The position numbers and the translations under genes were made by a program. Below, one piece after another: positions 41,352 to 49,627 of a stretch of DNA of 64,000 nt. Source of the DNA: Scandinavium vulneris_A (lineage in GTDB: Bacteria; Pseudomonadota; Gammaproteobacteria; Enterobacterales; Enterobacteriaceae); assembly GCA_046518185.1 (NCBI GenBank), contig JBKGRZ010000005.1, positions 248,001-312,000 of the forward strand. Reading direction: 5' to 3'. The notes beneath the pieces were generated by a model. That model ran no database searches, was not told where the DNA came from, and saw nothing but the letters and a program-made list of their open reading frames with translations. Each line of letters starts with the position of its first letter. Position 1 is the stretch's first letter.

Positions 41352-42316
41352 TGCGACACGCCCAGGTATACCGCTGGCAGATCCCCATGGACGCGGGAGT
41401 GGTTCTGCGCGAGCGGCGACTGAAAACCCGCGACGGGCTGTTGGTTCAGCTACGCCAGGGCGATGCCGAAGGCTGGGGCGAGATTTCGCCCTTGCCAGGA
41501 TTCAGCGAAGAAACGCTGGAACAGGCCCAGAAGGCGGTGATTGCCTGGGTCAACGCCTGGCGCGACGGGGGCAATCCCGACCTGCCACAGCTGCCTTCTG
41601 CCGCGTTTGGCCTGAGCTGTGCGCTGGCAGAGCTGCACGACGAATTACCGCAGGCGGCGGACTATCGTGCGGCCCCGCTGTGTACCGGCGACCCGGACGA
41701 ACTGTTTGCTGTCCTCGATGCGATGCCCGGTGAGAAGGTGGCGAAGATAAAAGTGGGGTTGTGGGAAGCGGTCCGCGACGGCATGGTCGTCAACCTGCTG
41801 TTGGAAGCCATTCCCGATTTGCAGCTGCGACTCGACGCCAACCGGGCGTGGACGCCGTTGAAAGCGCAGCAGTTCGCCAAATATGTGAATCCTGAATACC
41901 GCCCACGCATTGCTTTTATCGAAGAGCCGTGCCGGACCCGGGAGGACTCCCGCGCATTTGCGCAGGAAAACGGGATTGCCATCGCCTGGGATGAAAGCCT
42001 GCGTGAAGCCGATTTCACCTTTACCGCCGAACCTGGCGTCAAGGCGGTGGTTATCAAACCGACGCTCACTGGCAGCCTGCAAAAAGTCCGCGATCAGGTC
42101 GCGGCGGCTCATGCCCAGGGCTTAACGGCGGTTATCAGCTCATCAATTGAATCCAGTCTGGGCCTGACACAGCTGGCGCGGATTGCCGCGTGGCTGACGC
42201 CGAACACCCTGCCGGGGCTGGATACGCTGAACCTGATGCAGGCACAATTGATTCGCCGCTGGCCGAACAGTGAATTACCGTGCCTCAGCCGCGAGAGTCT
42301 GGATCCGCTGGTATGA
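41351..42316 (+). CDS. menC: o-Succinylbenzoate synthase MenC
   Basis: A 321-residue enolase-superfamily enzyme (E. coli 320) that dehydrates SHCHC to o-succinylbenzoate. Catalytic and metal residues are visible: the Lys pair in VAKIKVGLWE (about 131-133), Asp in LRLDANRAW (about 161), Glu in FIEEPC (about 190), Asp in AWDESL (about 213) and Lys in AVVIKPTLTG (about 235). The start shares a base with the menB stop and its own stop overlaps menE (ATGA), consistent with the compact men operon. Confidence 0.96.
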   Translation: MRHAQVYRWQIPMDAGVVLRERRLKTRDGLLVQLRQGDAEGWGEISPLPGFSEETLEQAQKAVIAWVNAWRDGGNPDLPQLPSAAFGLSCALAELHDELPQAADYRAAPLCTGDPDELFAVLDAMPGEKVAKIKVGLWEAVRDGMVVNLLLEAIPDLQLRLDANRAWTPLKAQQFAKYVNPEYRPRIAFIEEPCRTREDSRAFAQENGIAIAWDESLREADFTFTAEPGVKAVVIKPTLTGSLQKVRDQVAAAHAQGLTAVISSSIESSLGLTQLARIAAWLTPNTLPGLDTLNLMQAQLIRRWPNSELPCLSRESLDPLV

Positions 42317-43680
42317 TTTTCGCTGATTATCCGTGGCGGCACTGGTGCGCTAAGCGACCGCACGCCCAGGCGCTGCGTCTGGGGGACGAAACGCTGAGCT
42401 GGCAGCAGCTGTGTCAGCGGATTGATGCCCTGGCCGCCGGGTTTGCCGCGCAGAGCGTTCGCCCGAACGACGGCGTGCTGCTCCGGGCGTTCAACCATCC
42501 GCAAACCCTGCTGGCATGGCTGGCGCTGTTGCAGTGCGGGGCGCGTGTCCTACCGGTGAATCCTCAACTGCCGCGCGAGCTGGTGGCGGCGCTGCTGCCG
42601 CAGTTTTCGCTGCGTCATGCCGTATTGCTAAGCGGCGACACGCCGTTTGCCGATTTAACAACGCTCTGCCTGCAACAGGCGGCACACGCCCCGAACGTCG
42701 CCTGGCAGGCAGAGCGGTTGGCGACCCTGACCCTGACCTCCGGCTCCAGCGGTTTACCGAAAGCGGCGGGGCATACTTTTGCTGGCCATCTGGCCAGCGC
42801 CGAAGGGGTGCTGGCGCTAATTCCCTACCGCGACACCGACGACTGGCTGCTGTCGTTGCCGCTGTTTCACGTCTCCGGGCAGGGCATTCTCTGGCGCTGG
42901 CTGCACAACGGTGCGCGGCTGACGGTGCGCGAGCGTCTGCCGCTGGCGCAAATGCTGGCAGGCTGCACCCACGCCTCGCTGGTGCCGACGCAGCTCTGGC
43001 GGCTGCTGAACGACGGCGAACCGCTGACGCTCAACTCGGTGCTGCTCGGTGGGGCGGCGATCCCGGTTGAGCTGGCGGAGCAAACCCGTGCGCACGGGAT
43101 CCGCACCTTTTGCGGCTACGGGCTGACGGAATTCGCCTCGACGGTGTGCGCCAAAGAAACCGACGGCGAAGCGGATGTGGGCCGTGCGTTACCGGGCCGG
43201 GAAGTCAAAATCGTCAACGGTGAAATCTGGCTGCGGGCAAACAGCATGGCCGCAGGCTATTGGCGAAACGGCGCGCTGACTCCGCTCACCAACGCCGAAG
43301 GCTGGTTTCCCACCCGCGATCGCGGCGAGCTGCACGACGGGCGGCTGACGGTGCTGGGCAGAATGGATAATCTGTTTTTCTGCGGTGGGGAAGGCATTCA
43401 GCCGGAAGAAGTCGAGCGGGTGATAAGCCGTCATCCGCAGGTCGAGCAAATCTTTATTGTGCCGCTGGACGATGCCGAGTTTGGTCAGCGTCCGGTGGCG
43501 GTAGTGGAGGGCAGTGACGGGTTTGATGTCACGCAGATGCCGCAGTGGGCAGAGGACAAACTGGCGCGCTTTCAGCAACCGGTGTGCTGGTTAATGCTGC
43601 CCGCCAGCCTGAAAACCGGCGGGATAAAAATTTCCCGCCGGGCGTTACTGGAGTGGGTCAACGCCACGCTGCGCGGTTAG
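42313..43680 (+). CDS. menE: o-Succinylbenzoate-CoA ligase MenE
   Basis: A 455-residue acyl-adenylate-forming ligase (E. coli 451) that makes OSB-CoA from o-succinylbenzoate, CoA and ATP. The adenylate motifs are TLTSGSSGLPKAAGH (about 145-159), GYGLTEFAST (about 272-281), and the hinge region RMDNLFFCGGEGIQPEEVE (about 350-368); the catalytic C-terminal Lys is in GGIKISRRA. ATG 42313 overlaps the menC stop by 4 bases and begins MIFADYPWRHW, like E. coli MIFSDWPWRHW. It converges on tctA, with the two stop codons overlapping by 4 bases. Confidence 0.95.
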   Translation: MIFADYPWRHWCAKRPHAQALRLGDETLSWQQLCQRIDALAAGFAAQSVRPNDGVLLRAFNHPQTLLAWLALLQCGARVLPVNPQLPRELVAALLPQFSLRHAVLLSGDTPFADLTTLCLQQAAHAPNVAWQAERLATLTLTSGSSGLPKAAGHTFAGHLASAEGVLALIPYRDTDDWLLSLPLFHVSGQGILWRWLHNGARLTVRERLPLAQMLAGCTHASLVPTQLWRLLNDGEPLTLNSVLLGGAAIPVELAEQTRAHGIRTFCGYGLTEFASTVCAKETDGEADVGRALPGREVKIVNGEIWLRANSMAAGYWRNGALTPLTNAEGWFPTRDRGELHDGRLTVLGRMDNLFFCGGEGIQPEEVERVISRHPQVEQIFIVPLDDAEFGQRPVAVVEGSDGFDVTQMPQWAEDKLARFQQPVCWLMLPASLKTGGIKISRRALLEWVNATLRG

Positions 43681-45194
43681 CTCGCTTCAACAGTCGCTTT
43701 GCGCTGACGGCGTTTGCGCATCAGGCGCAGCACCGGAGGAATGACGATAACCACTATCGCCAGCATCAGCAGCGTTTTCGCCACCCCGCTTTCCCACAGA
43801 ATACCGACGCTGCCGTTGCTGATAGACAGCGCGCGGCGCAGGTTCTGCTCCAGCATTTCCCCCAGCACGAAGCCGAGGATAAGCGGCGACATCGGGAAGT
43901 GCATCTTGCGTAAAATGTATCCCAATACCCCAAGCACCACCATGAGCACCAAATCAAAGGTGGTGCTGTGAACCGCGTACACCCCAACCGCAGAGACGGC
44001 CGCAATCGCTGGAACCAGGAACCACAGCGGAATGGTTAACATCCGGGTGAACAGACCAATCAGCGGAATGTTCATGATCAGCAGCATCACGTTCGCAATC
44101 AGCAGGGCGGCGATCAGCCCCCAGACGATATCCGGTTGCTCGGTAAACATCGCCGGGCCGGGGGTGATGTTGTACAGGGTTAGCGCCCCCATCATTACCG
44201 CCGTGGTGCCCGAACCCGGCACGCCGAGGGTCAGCATTGGAATAAACGAGCCGCAGGCCGAGGCGTTGTTGGCCGCTTCCGGGGCCGCCACGCCGCGAAT
44301 ATCGCCTTTGCCAAAGCTGTCGCTGTTGCCGCTGATTTTCTTCTCGGTCATGTAGGTGATGGCGCTGGCGATGGTGGCCCCGGCTCCCGGCAGCACGCCG
44401 ACGAAGAAGCCAATCACCGACGAGCGCAGCGTCGCCCCCGCACACTGCGAGGCTTCCTTAACGGTAAACATCATCCGGCCGGTTTTGCGCACCAGGGTCT
44501 GGCCGCCGCTGGTGCTTTCCAGCATCAGCAGGATTTCAGACACTGAGAACAGGCCGATTACCACCACAATAAACTGCACGCCGTCGGACAAATGGACGCT
44601 GTCGAAGGTGAAGCGATACACCCCGGTGTTGGCATCGACGCCCACCGTCGCCAGGCCCAGTCCGATCAACGCCGCTAAAAACGACTTCAGCGGATTTTGC
44701 GCCATCATGCTGCCGAGGCAGGCGATAGCAAATACCATCAGGGCAAAATACTCCGCTGGACCAAACGCCAGCGACCACTGCGCCAGCGCCGGAGCGAACA
44801 GAATGATACCCATAATGGCCACCATCGAACCCATAAACGAGCTGACGGCGGAAATCGACAGCGCCACGCCGCCGCGTCCTTGCTGGGCCATCGGATAACC
44901 ATCCAGCGCGGTCATGATCGCTGCCGCATCGCCGGGCACGTTAAGCAGAATCGACGAAATGCGCCCCCCATATTCACAGCCGATATAGACCGTGGCGAGC
45001 AGGATCAGCGCTGATTCGGCAGGCAGATGCAGGGCAAACGCCAGCGGCAGCAAAATGGCCACGCCGTTAATCGGCCCGAGGCCAGGCAGCAGCCCGACGA
45101 TGGTGCCGACGAAACAGCCAATCAGTGCAATCAGCAGGTTTTCCGGGGTCATCGCCACGGCGAACCCCTGTGAGAGATAAATCCAGGTATCCAT
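43677..45194 (-). CDS. tctA: Tripartite tricarboxylate transporter, large membrane subunit TctA
   Basis: A 505-residue polytopic inner-membrane protein of the TctA family, the pore subunit of a binding-protein-dependent citrate/tricarboxylate carrier. Family segments include GCFVGTIVGLLPGLGPINGVAILLP near the start (about 27-51) and GVLPGAGATIASAITYMTEKK near 270, the two pseudo-repeats that carry substrate and sodium sites in relatives. About twelve hydrophobic helices are visible. It is the last gene of tctCBA, as in Salmonella. AGATCC spacing before the start gives GGAGATCCT as the ribosome site. Confidence 0.93.
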   Translation of the reverse strand: MDTWIYLSQGFAVAMTPENLLIALIGCFVGTIVGLLPGLGPINGVAILLPLAFALHLPAESALILLATVYIGCEYGGRISSILLNVPGDAAAIMTALDGYPMAQQGRGGVALSISAVSSFMGSMVAIMGIILFAPALAQWSLAFGPAEYFALMVFAIACLGSMMAQNPLKSFLAALIGLGLATVGVDANTGVYRFTFDSVHLSDGVQFIVVVIGLFSVSEILLMLESTSGGQTLVRKTGRMMFTVKEASQCAGATLRSSVIGFFVGVLPGAGATIASAITYMTEKKISGNSDSFGKGDIRGVAAPEAANNASACGSFIPMLTLGVPGSGTTAVMMGALTLYNITPGPAMFTEQPDIVWGLIAALLIANVMLLIMNIPLIGLFTRMLTIPLWFLVPAIAAVSAVGVYAVHSTTFDLVLMVVLGVLGYILRKMHFPMSPLILGFVLGEMLEQNLRRALSISNGSVGILWESGVAKTLLMLAIVVIVIPPVLRLMRKRRQRKATVEAS

Positions 45195-45204
45195 AGGATC
45201 TCCG

Positions 45205-45636
45205 TCAGTTCAGCCAGACGCCGAGAGGCAGGGTGACATCCAGTAGCCTGTCAAAGGCAAACCAGAGCGAAATGCCGAGCACCACGCCGGAAATGCCCGC
45301 GGCGGGCAGCGTCGCGCCGAACAACATACCGATTATCGCGGTCAGGATGGCGGTCGCCAGCGGGAAACCAAGCCATTCAAAGCCCCAGGCGTACATCAGC
45401 AGCACGATAACCATCGTCAGCAGGCGCTGAAGCACCCGCTGATGCGGCCAGTCGATAGCGTCCGGCCGACGCAGCAGTAGCGCGACCGAACAGAGCAGCA
45501 TTAGCCCGATAATGCCCAGCGGGAACGGGCGCGGGCCAACCGGCTCGTAGCTGTATTCGCTGTGCAGCTGCCAGGCGACCATCAGACCACCGAGGCATAG
45601 CAGCACCCAGACGCCAGCAAAAATACGATCGCTCAT
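45205..45636 (-). CDS. tctB: Tripartite tricarboxylate transporter, small membrane subunit TctB
   Basis: A 143-residue inner-membrane protein with four hydrophobic segments (about residues 5-22, 38-56, 75-105 and 110-135), the usual topology of TctB. It is an obligate partner of TctA with little sequence conservation; assignment rests on size, topology and position between tctC and tctA. Ten bases separate it from tctA and 12 from tctC, so the three are co-transcribed. Confidence 0.9.
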   Translation of the reverse strand: MSDRIFAGVWVLLCLGGLMVAWQLHSEYSYEPVGPRPFPLGIIGLMLLCSVALLLRRPDAIDWPHQRVLQRLLTMVIVLLMYAWGFEWLGFPLATAILTAIIGMLFGATLPAAGISGVVLGISLWFAFDRLLDVTLPLGVWLN

Positions 45637-45648
45637 CTGCGCCCCCGC

Positions 45649-46629
45649 TTATTTCGCCAGACCAAAAGATTTGGCCTGTTCACGGTAGTCGGTGACCTGC
45701 TGCTTGACGTAGCTGTCGAGCGCTTTGCCGTTCAGGTTGAACTCAAACAGGCCCCGCAGTTCGCGCTGCTTTTTGAACTCCTCGGTTTGCTGCAATTTCT
45801 GGAAGGCCTGTACCCACCAGTCGTACTCGGCATCGCTAACTTTCGGCCCGACGTAGAAGCCACGAATTATCGGCCAAACGAGGTCATAACCCTGCTCTTT
45901 GGCCGTCGGCACGTCGGCTAACTGCCCTGGCAGACGGTTGTCGGAAAACACCGCCAGCACGCGAATTTTGTCGCCTTGCAGGTACGGCACCATTTCGCTG
46001 AGGTCACCGGACACCGCCTGCACGTGGTTGCCCAGCAGCGCCGTGACCGGCTCGCCGCCGCCTTCAAACGCCACATAGCGCATCTTGTGCGGGTCGACGT
46101 TGGCTTTCTCCGCCAGCTTCGCCGCCTTCATCCAGTCCTGGCTGCCAATCGATGCGCCCGCGCCAATGACTACCCGATTCGGATCTTTTTCCATCGCCGT
46201 CATCAGGTCTTTCAGCGTTTTCCATGGCGAATCTTTGCGTACGGCGATCATCCCGTAATCGGTGCCGACGCTCGCCAGCCAGCGAACGTCATCGACGTTA
46301 TAGCGACCAAATTTGCCCTGCGACAGATTAAGCAGCGAGCCGCCGGAGAACGCCACCACGGTGCCCGGTTCGCCTGGGCGCTGGGCGACGATAGCGTTAT
46401 AGGCCACCGCGCCGACCCCGCCCGGCATATAGGTCACGCGCATCGGTTTTGCGATGGCGTTGGTTTCCAGCAGGCTGACCTGAATCAGCTTGCAGGTAAG
46501 GTCAAAGCCGCCGCCGGGCTTGGCCGGCGCGATGCATTCTGTGCGGGCAGGCGCTTCTGCGGCCAGGGCAGACGTGCTGCCGAGCAGCAGGGCAGAGGCA
46601 ATAAGTGTTCGAAGGATCTGCGTTGTCAT
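45649..46629 (-). CDS. tctC: Tripartite tricarboxylate transporter, periplasmic binding protein TctC
   Basis: A 326-residue secreted binding protein (Bug/TctC family). The signal peptide is clear: basic N-terminus, hydrophobic core LIASALLLGSTSALA and likely cleavage after ALA-A near residues 23-24. The mature protein starts with APARTECIAPAKPGGGFDLTC, whose PGGGFD loop contacts carboxylate ligands in this family. It delivers citrate or related tricarboxylates to TctAB. GAGGATAAAAA precedes the ATG. It is divergent from tctDE, which in Salmonella activates tctCBA. Confidence 0.93.
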   Translation of the reverse strand: MTTQILRTLIASALLLGSTSALAAEAPARTECIAPAKPGGGFDLTCKLIQVSLLETNAIAKPMRVTYMPGGVGAVAYNAIVAQRPGEPGTVVAFSGGSLLNLSQGKFGRYNVDDVRWLASVGTDYGMIAVRKDSPWKTLKDLMTAMEKDPNRVVIGAGASIGSQDWMKAAKLAEKANVDPHKMRYVAFEGGGEPVTALLGNHVQAVSGDLSEMVPYLQGDKIRVLAVFSDNRLPGQLADVPTAKEQGYDLVWPIIRGFYVGPKVSDAEYDWWVQAFQKLQQTEEFKKQRELRGLFEFNLNGKALDSYVKQQVTDYREQAKSFGLAK

Positions 46630-46778
46630 TTTTTATCCTCACGCCGGATGAACCGGATTGATAGGGTCGGTTTTTTTCTGATTATGTGAACCACCATGTG
46701 GCGGTTCCGTTGCGTGATTGTTAAAACAGTAACCTTTCATTTCCCTTTCAATACGCCACCAACTTTACAGGATGTGAT
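46630..46778. promoter_or_regulatory. Divergent control region tctC / tctD with inverted repeat
   Basis: The 149-base region holds GAACCACC-ATGT-GGCGGTTC at 46688-46707, an inverted repeat with one mismatch, placed midway between the two genes. It is a candidate site for the response regulator TctD. A T-rich stretch (46672-46678) lies on the tctC side. No promoter hexamers are clear enough to state. Confidence 0.5.
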
Positions 46779-47453
46779 ATGCGTCTCTTATTAGCGGAAG
46801 ATAACCGTGAGCTGGCTCACTGGCTGGAGAAGGCGCTGGTGCAGGGCGGGTTTGCCGTCGACACCGTGTTTGACGGACGCGCTGCGGACCATCTCCTGCA
46901 AAGTGAAAAATACGCCCTGGCGGTGCTGGATATCGGTATGCCGGGCTTTGATGGTCTGGAAGTGGTCCAGCGCCTGCGTAAACGCGGACAAACCTTGCCG
47001 GTGCTGCTGCTGACCGCGCGCAGTGCGGTCGCCGAGCGGGTGATTGGTCTCAATGCCGGGGCCGATGACTATCTGCCTAAACCGTTCGAACTGGAAGAAC
47101 TGGACGCGCGCCTGCGCGCTCTGCTGCGCCGCAGCGAAGGACAGGTGCAGGAGACCCAGCAGCTGGGCGACCTGACCTTTCATGACGACGGCTATTTCAT
47201 GCTGCACGGGCAGACGCTGGCGCTGACCCCCCGCGAGCATGCCCTGTTAACGGTGCTGATGTATCGCCGCCAGCGCCCGGTTTCCCGCCAGCAGCTGTTC
47301 GAGCAAGTCTTCAGCCTCAGCGACGAGGTTAGCCTCGAAAGCATCGAACTGTACATTCATCGTTTACGCAAAAAGCTACAGCCCAGCAACGTGCGCATCA
47401 CCACCCTGCGCGGGCTCGGCTATCTGCTGGAGCGCGGCGATGAGGTGGCGTAA
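46779..47453 (+). CDS. tctD: Response regulator TctD
   Basis: A 224-residue OmpR/PhoB-type response regulator. The receiver domain (about 1-115) has the acidic pair Glu7-Asp8, the phospho-acceptor Asp51 in AVLDIGMPG, Thr79 in LLTARS and Lys in YLPKPFE. The C-terminal winged helix (about 125-220) ends with the recognition segment ESIELYIHRLRKKL. In Salmonella TctDE induces tctCBA in response to tricarboxylates. It is divergent from tctC and overlaps tctE by 14 bases. Confidence 0.93.
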   Translation: MRLLLAEDNRELAHWLEKALVQGGFAVDTVFDGRAADHLLQSEKYALAVLDIGMPGFDGLEVVQRLRKRGQTLPVLLLTARSAVAERVIGLNAGADDYLPKPFELEELDARLRALLRRSEGQVQETQQLGDLTFHDDGYFMLHGQTLALTPREHALLTVLMYRRQRPVSRQQLFEQVFSLSDEVSLESIELYIHRLRKKLQPSNVRITTLRGLGYLLERGDEVA

Positions 47454-48849
47454 ACCGCAGTCGCTGTTTGCCCAACTGCTGCTGTTCCTCGGTTTGCCGC
47501 TGCTGCTGTTATGGGGATTTTCGGCATTTAACAGCTACGTCAGTGCGCTCCAGGCGGCGACGCAGGCCTACGACCGGACGCTGCTCTCCTCTGCCCGTAC
47601 CATTTCTGAACGGCTCCACGTGCGCGATGGTCGGCTTGAGGTCAATGTTCCGTGGGTGGTGCTTGACAGTTTTGAACTGAACATGAATGACCGCCTGTAT
47701 TACAAGGTGGTCGACCCGGCGGGGAAGGTGATTTCGGGCTATGACGATTTGCCCGCCATGCCGCCGTCCACCTCGCGCACCACGCTGTACCCGGCGCTGG
47801 CGTGGTTTTATCACACCCAGTTTCACGGGCAGGCCATCCGTGTGGCGCGGCTGTTGCAGCCGATCAACGAGGGCGGCGTGATGGGGATGGCGGAGATTTA
47901 TGTCGCCGAAACGCTGCAGTCGCGTCGTTACCTGGCCCAGCAATTGCTGTTTTCGTCGCTGGTCACCCAGGGCATGTTGGTGCTACTCACCCTGCTGTTG
48001 GCAGGCTGGCTGCTGCGTCGGGTGCTGCGGCCGATGCGCCAGCTCTCGGGGATCATGGTGCGTCGCGATCCGGGCCTGCTAACGCCGCTGCCGGAGCTGC
48101 TGCCGTGGTCCGAAACGCGGCTGCTGATCGTAGCCTTCAACCGCTACATTGACCGCTTGCGGGGCCTAATTTCCCGTCAGGAGCGCTTCAGCGCTGATGC
48201 TTCGCACCAGTTAAAAACGCCGCTGGCTATCCTCAAAACGCAGGTGTCGGTGGCGCTGAGCAGCCCGCAGCCGCAGGCGTGGCGCGAGAGTTTGCAGGCG
48301 ATGAGCGTCACGCTCGACAACACCATTTCACTCACCGAACGGCTGCTGCAACTGTCTGCCGTCAAAGGCAAAGAGCAGGGCGCGCGGCAGTTTTCGCCAG
48401 TCGATTTACAGCATATCGTTCAGCAAAGCTGTTTTTCCCGGCTGGCGCAGGCGCGCAGCAAGCATATCGATTTAGGCTATGAGGGCGAACACGCGGCGGT
48501 CTGGGTACAGGGCGATGCGCTTCTGCTGGGCGAACTGTGCGCCAACCTGCTCGATAATGCGCTGAAATACACGCCGCCGTCCGGGACGGTGACCGCCCGT
48601 CTGCAACGGGCAGGGGATGAGGTGATTCTCGATATCGAAGACAGCGGGCCTGGGATCGACGCGACCCAACGAAACCTGGCGTTACAACCTTTCCAGCGGC
48701 TCGATAACGTCGGTGATGCAGCCGGGGCGGGTCTGGGCCTGGCGCTGGTCAACGATATTGCCCGTCTGCACCGCGCCATGCCGGAGCTCACACGCAGTGA
48801 GGCATTAGGCGGACTTCATGTTAGCGTCCGCTTAATACTGGCGAAATAA
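47440..48849 (+). CDS. tctE: Sensor histidine kinase TctE
   Basis: A 469-residue membrane sensor kinase. Transmembrane segments at about 9-28 and 168-195 enclose a periplasmic sensing domain (2CSK_N type) of about 140 residues. A HAMP-like segment follows, then the phosphorylated His256 in ASHQLKTPLAI, and a GHKL ATPase domain with N box (LLDNALKYT), G1 (DSGPGID) and G2 (GAGLGLALV). It phosphorylates TctD in response to external tricarboxylate. A GGCGATGAGGTGG ribosome region lies within tctD, with 14 bases of overlap. Confidence 0.93.
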   Translation: MRWRKPQSLFAQLLLFLGLPLLLLWGFSAFNSYVSALQAATQAYDRTLLSSARTISERLHVRDGRLEVNVPWVVLDSFELNMNDRLYYKVVDPAGKVISGYDDLPAMPPSTSRTTLYPALAWFYHTQFHGQAIRVARLLQPINEGGVMGMAEIYVAETLQSRRYLAQQLLFSSLVTQGMLVLLTLLLAGWLLRRVLRPMRQLSGIMVRRDPGLLTPLPELLPWSETRLLIVAFNRYIDRLRGLISRQERFSADASHQLKTPLAILKTQVSVALSSPQPQAWRESLQAMSVTLDNTISLTERLLQLSAVKGKEQGARQFSPVDLQHIVQQSCFSRLAQARSKHIDLGYEGEHAAVWVQGDALLLGELCANLLDNALKYTPPSGTVTARLQRAGDEVILDIEDSGPGIDATQRNLALQPFQRLDNVGDAAGAGLGLALVNDIARLHRAMPELTRSEALGGLHVSVRLILAK

Positions 48850-48996
48850 TTGCGGTTCAAAACGATTTCAGGTAGTAACTGGTTACAATCCTGTGACGAT
48901 TCGCTTTGATAGTGCATTGATTCCTGTGCATTCAGCAGTACAATTCTGCCGTTTTCGGGAGTTTTTATTAATTTGTGTTTGCTGGAACGTTAAAAA

Positions 48997-49539
48997 ATGA
49001 AAAAAGGTATTTTGTTAGGTCTGTCCGGACTGCTGTTTGTGTCTGCCGCCGCCAACGCTATCAGCGTCAGCGGTCAGGCGGGTGAACACTACACCAACCT
49101 GGGCGTCGGTTTTGGAACGGAATCTACCGGTCTGGCATTGAGCGGTAACTGGACTCACAGCGACAACGACGGCGACGCTGCCAGTCTTGGTCTGGGTCTG
49201 AACATTCCGCTGGGGCCATTTATCGCCACCGTCGGCGGGAAAGGCATTTACACCAATCCAAATGACGGCGACGAAGGCTATGCCGCCGCGGTGGGTGGGG
49301 GTCTGCAGTGGCAGATTGGCGACAGCTTCCGTCTGTTCGGCGAGTACTATTACTCTCCGGACTCGCTCTCCAGCGGTATTGAGAGTTATCAGGAAGCGAA
49401 TGCCGGTGGTCGCTGGACCATCATGCGTCCAATCAGCATCGAAGCGGGTTACCGTTATCTGAGCCTCGCGGGCAAAGATGGCAACCGCGACAACACCCTT
49501 GCAGACGGCCCGTACGTCGGTGTGAGCGCCGCGTTCTGA
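48997..49539 (+). CDS. yfaZ: YfaZ-family outer-membrane protein
   Basis: A 180-residue secreted protein, the length of E. coli YfaZ. A signal peptide (residues 1-21, ending ANA) is followed by alternating hydrophobic/hydrophilic strands rich in Gly, Tyr and Trp, and the chain ends in Phe (VGVSAAF), all typical of an outer-membrane beta barrel. The function is unknown. The window has a 147-base AT-rich upstream stretch, and a terminator follows. In E. coli the gene lies next to the arn cluster; here its neighbour is tctE. Confidence 0.92.
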   Translation: MKKGILLGLSGLLFVSAAANAISVSGQAGEHYTNLGVGFGTESTGLALSGNWTHSDNDGDAASLGLGLNIPLGPFIATVGGKGIYTNPNDGDEGYAAAVGGGLQWQIGDSFRLFGEYYYSPDSLSSGIESYQEANAGGRWTIMRPISIEAGYRYLSLAGKDGNRDNTLADGPYVGVSAAF

Positions 49540-49545
49540 TCCTCC

Positions 49546-49573
49546 GGCGCGGCATTCTGTCGCGCCTGTTTTT
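49546..49573 (+). terminator. Intrinsic terminator after yfaZ
   Basis: GGCGCG (49546-49551) pairs with CGCGCC (49561-49566), loop 9 bases, followed by TGTTTTT. It lies directly after the yfaZ stop. Confidence 0.82.
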
Positions 49574-49627
49574 CCTTTTCTCCCTCGCCTCCGCTATAGT
49601 AAATCGTCCTCTTGTAAGGAGAAAACG

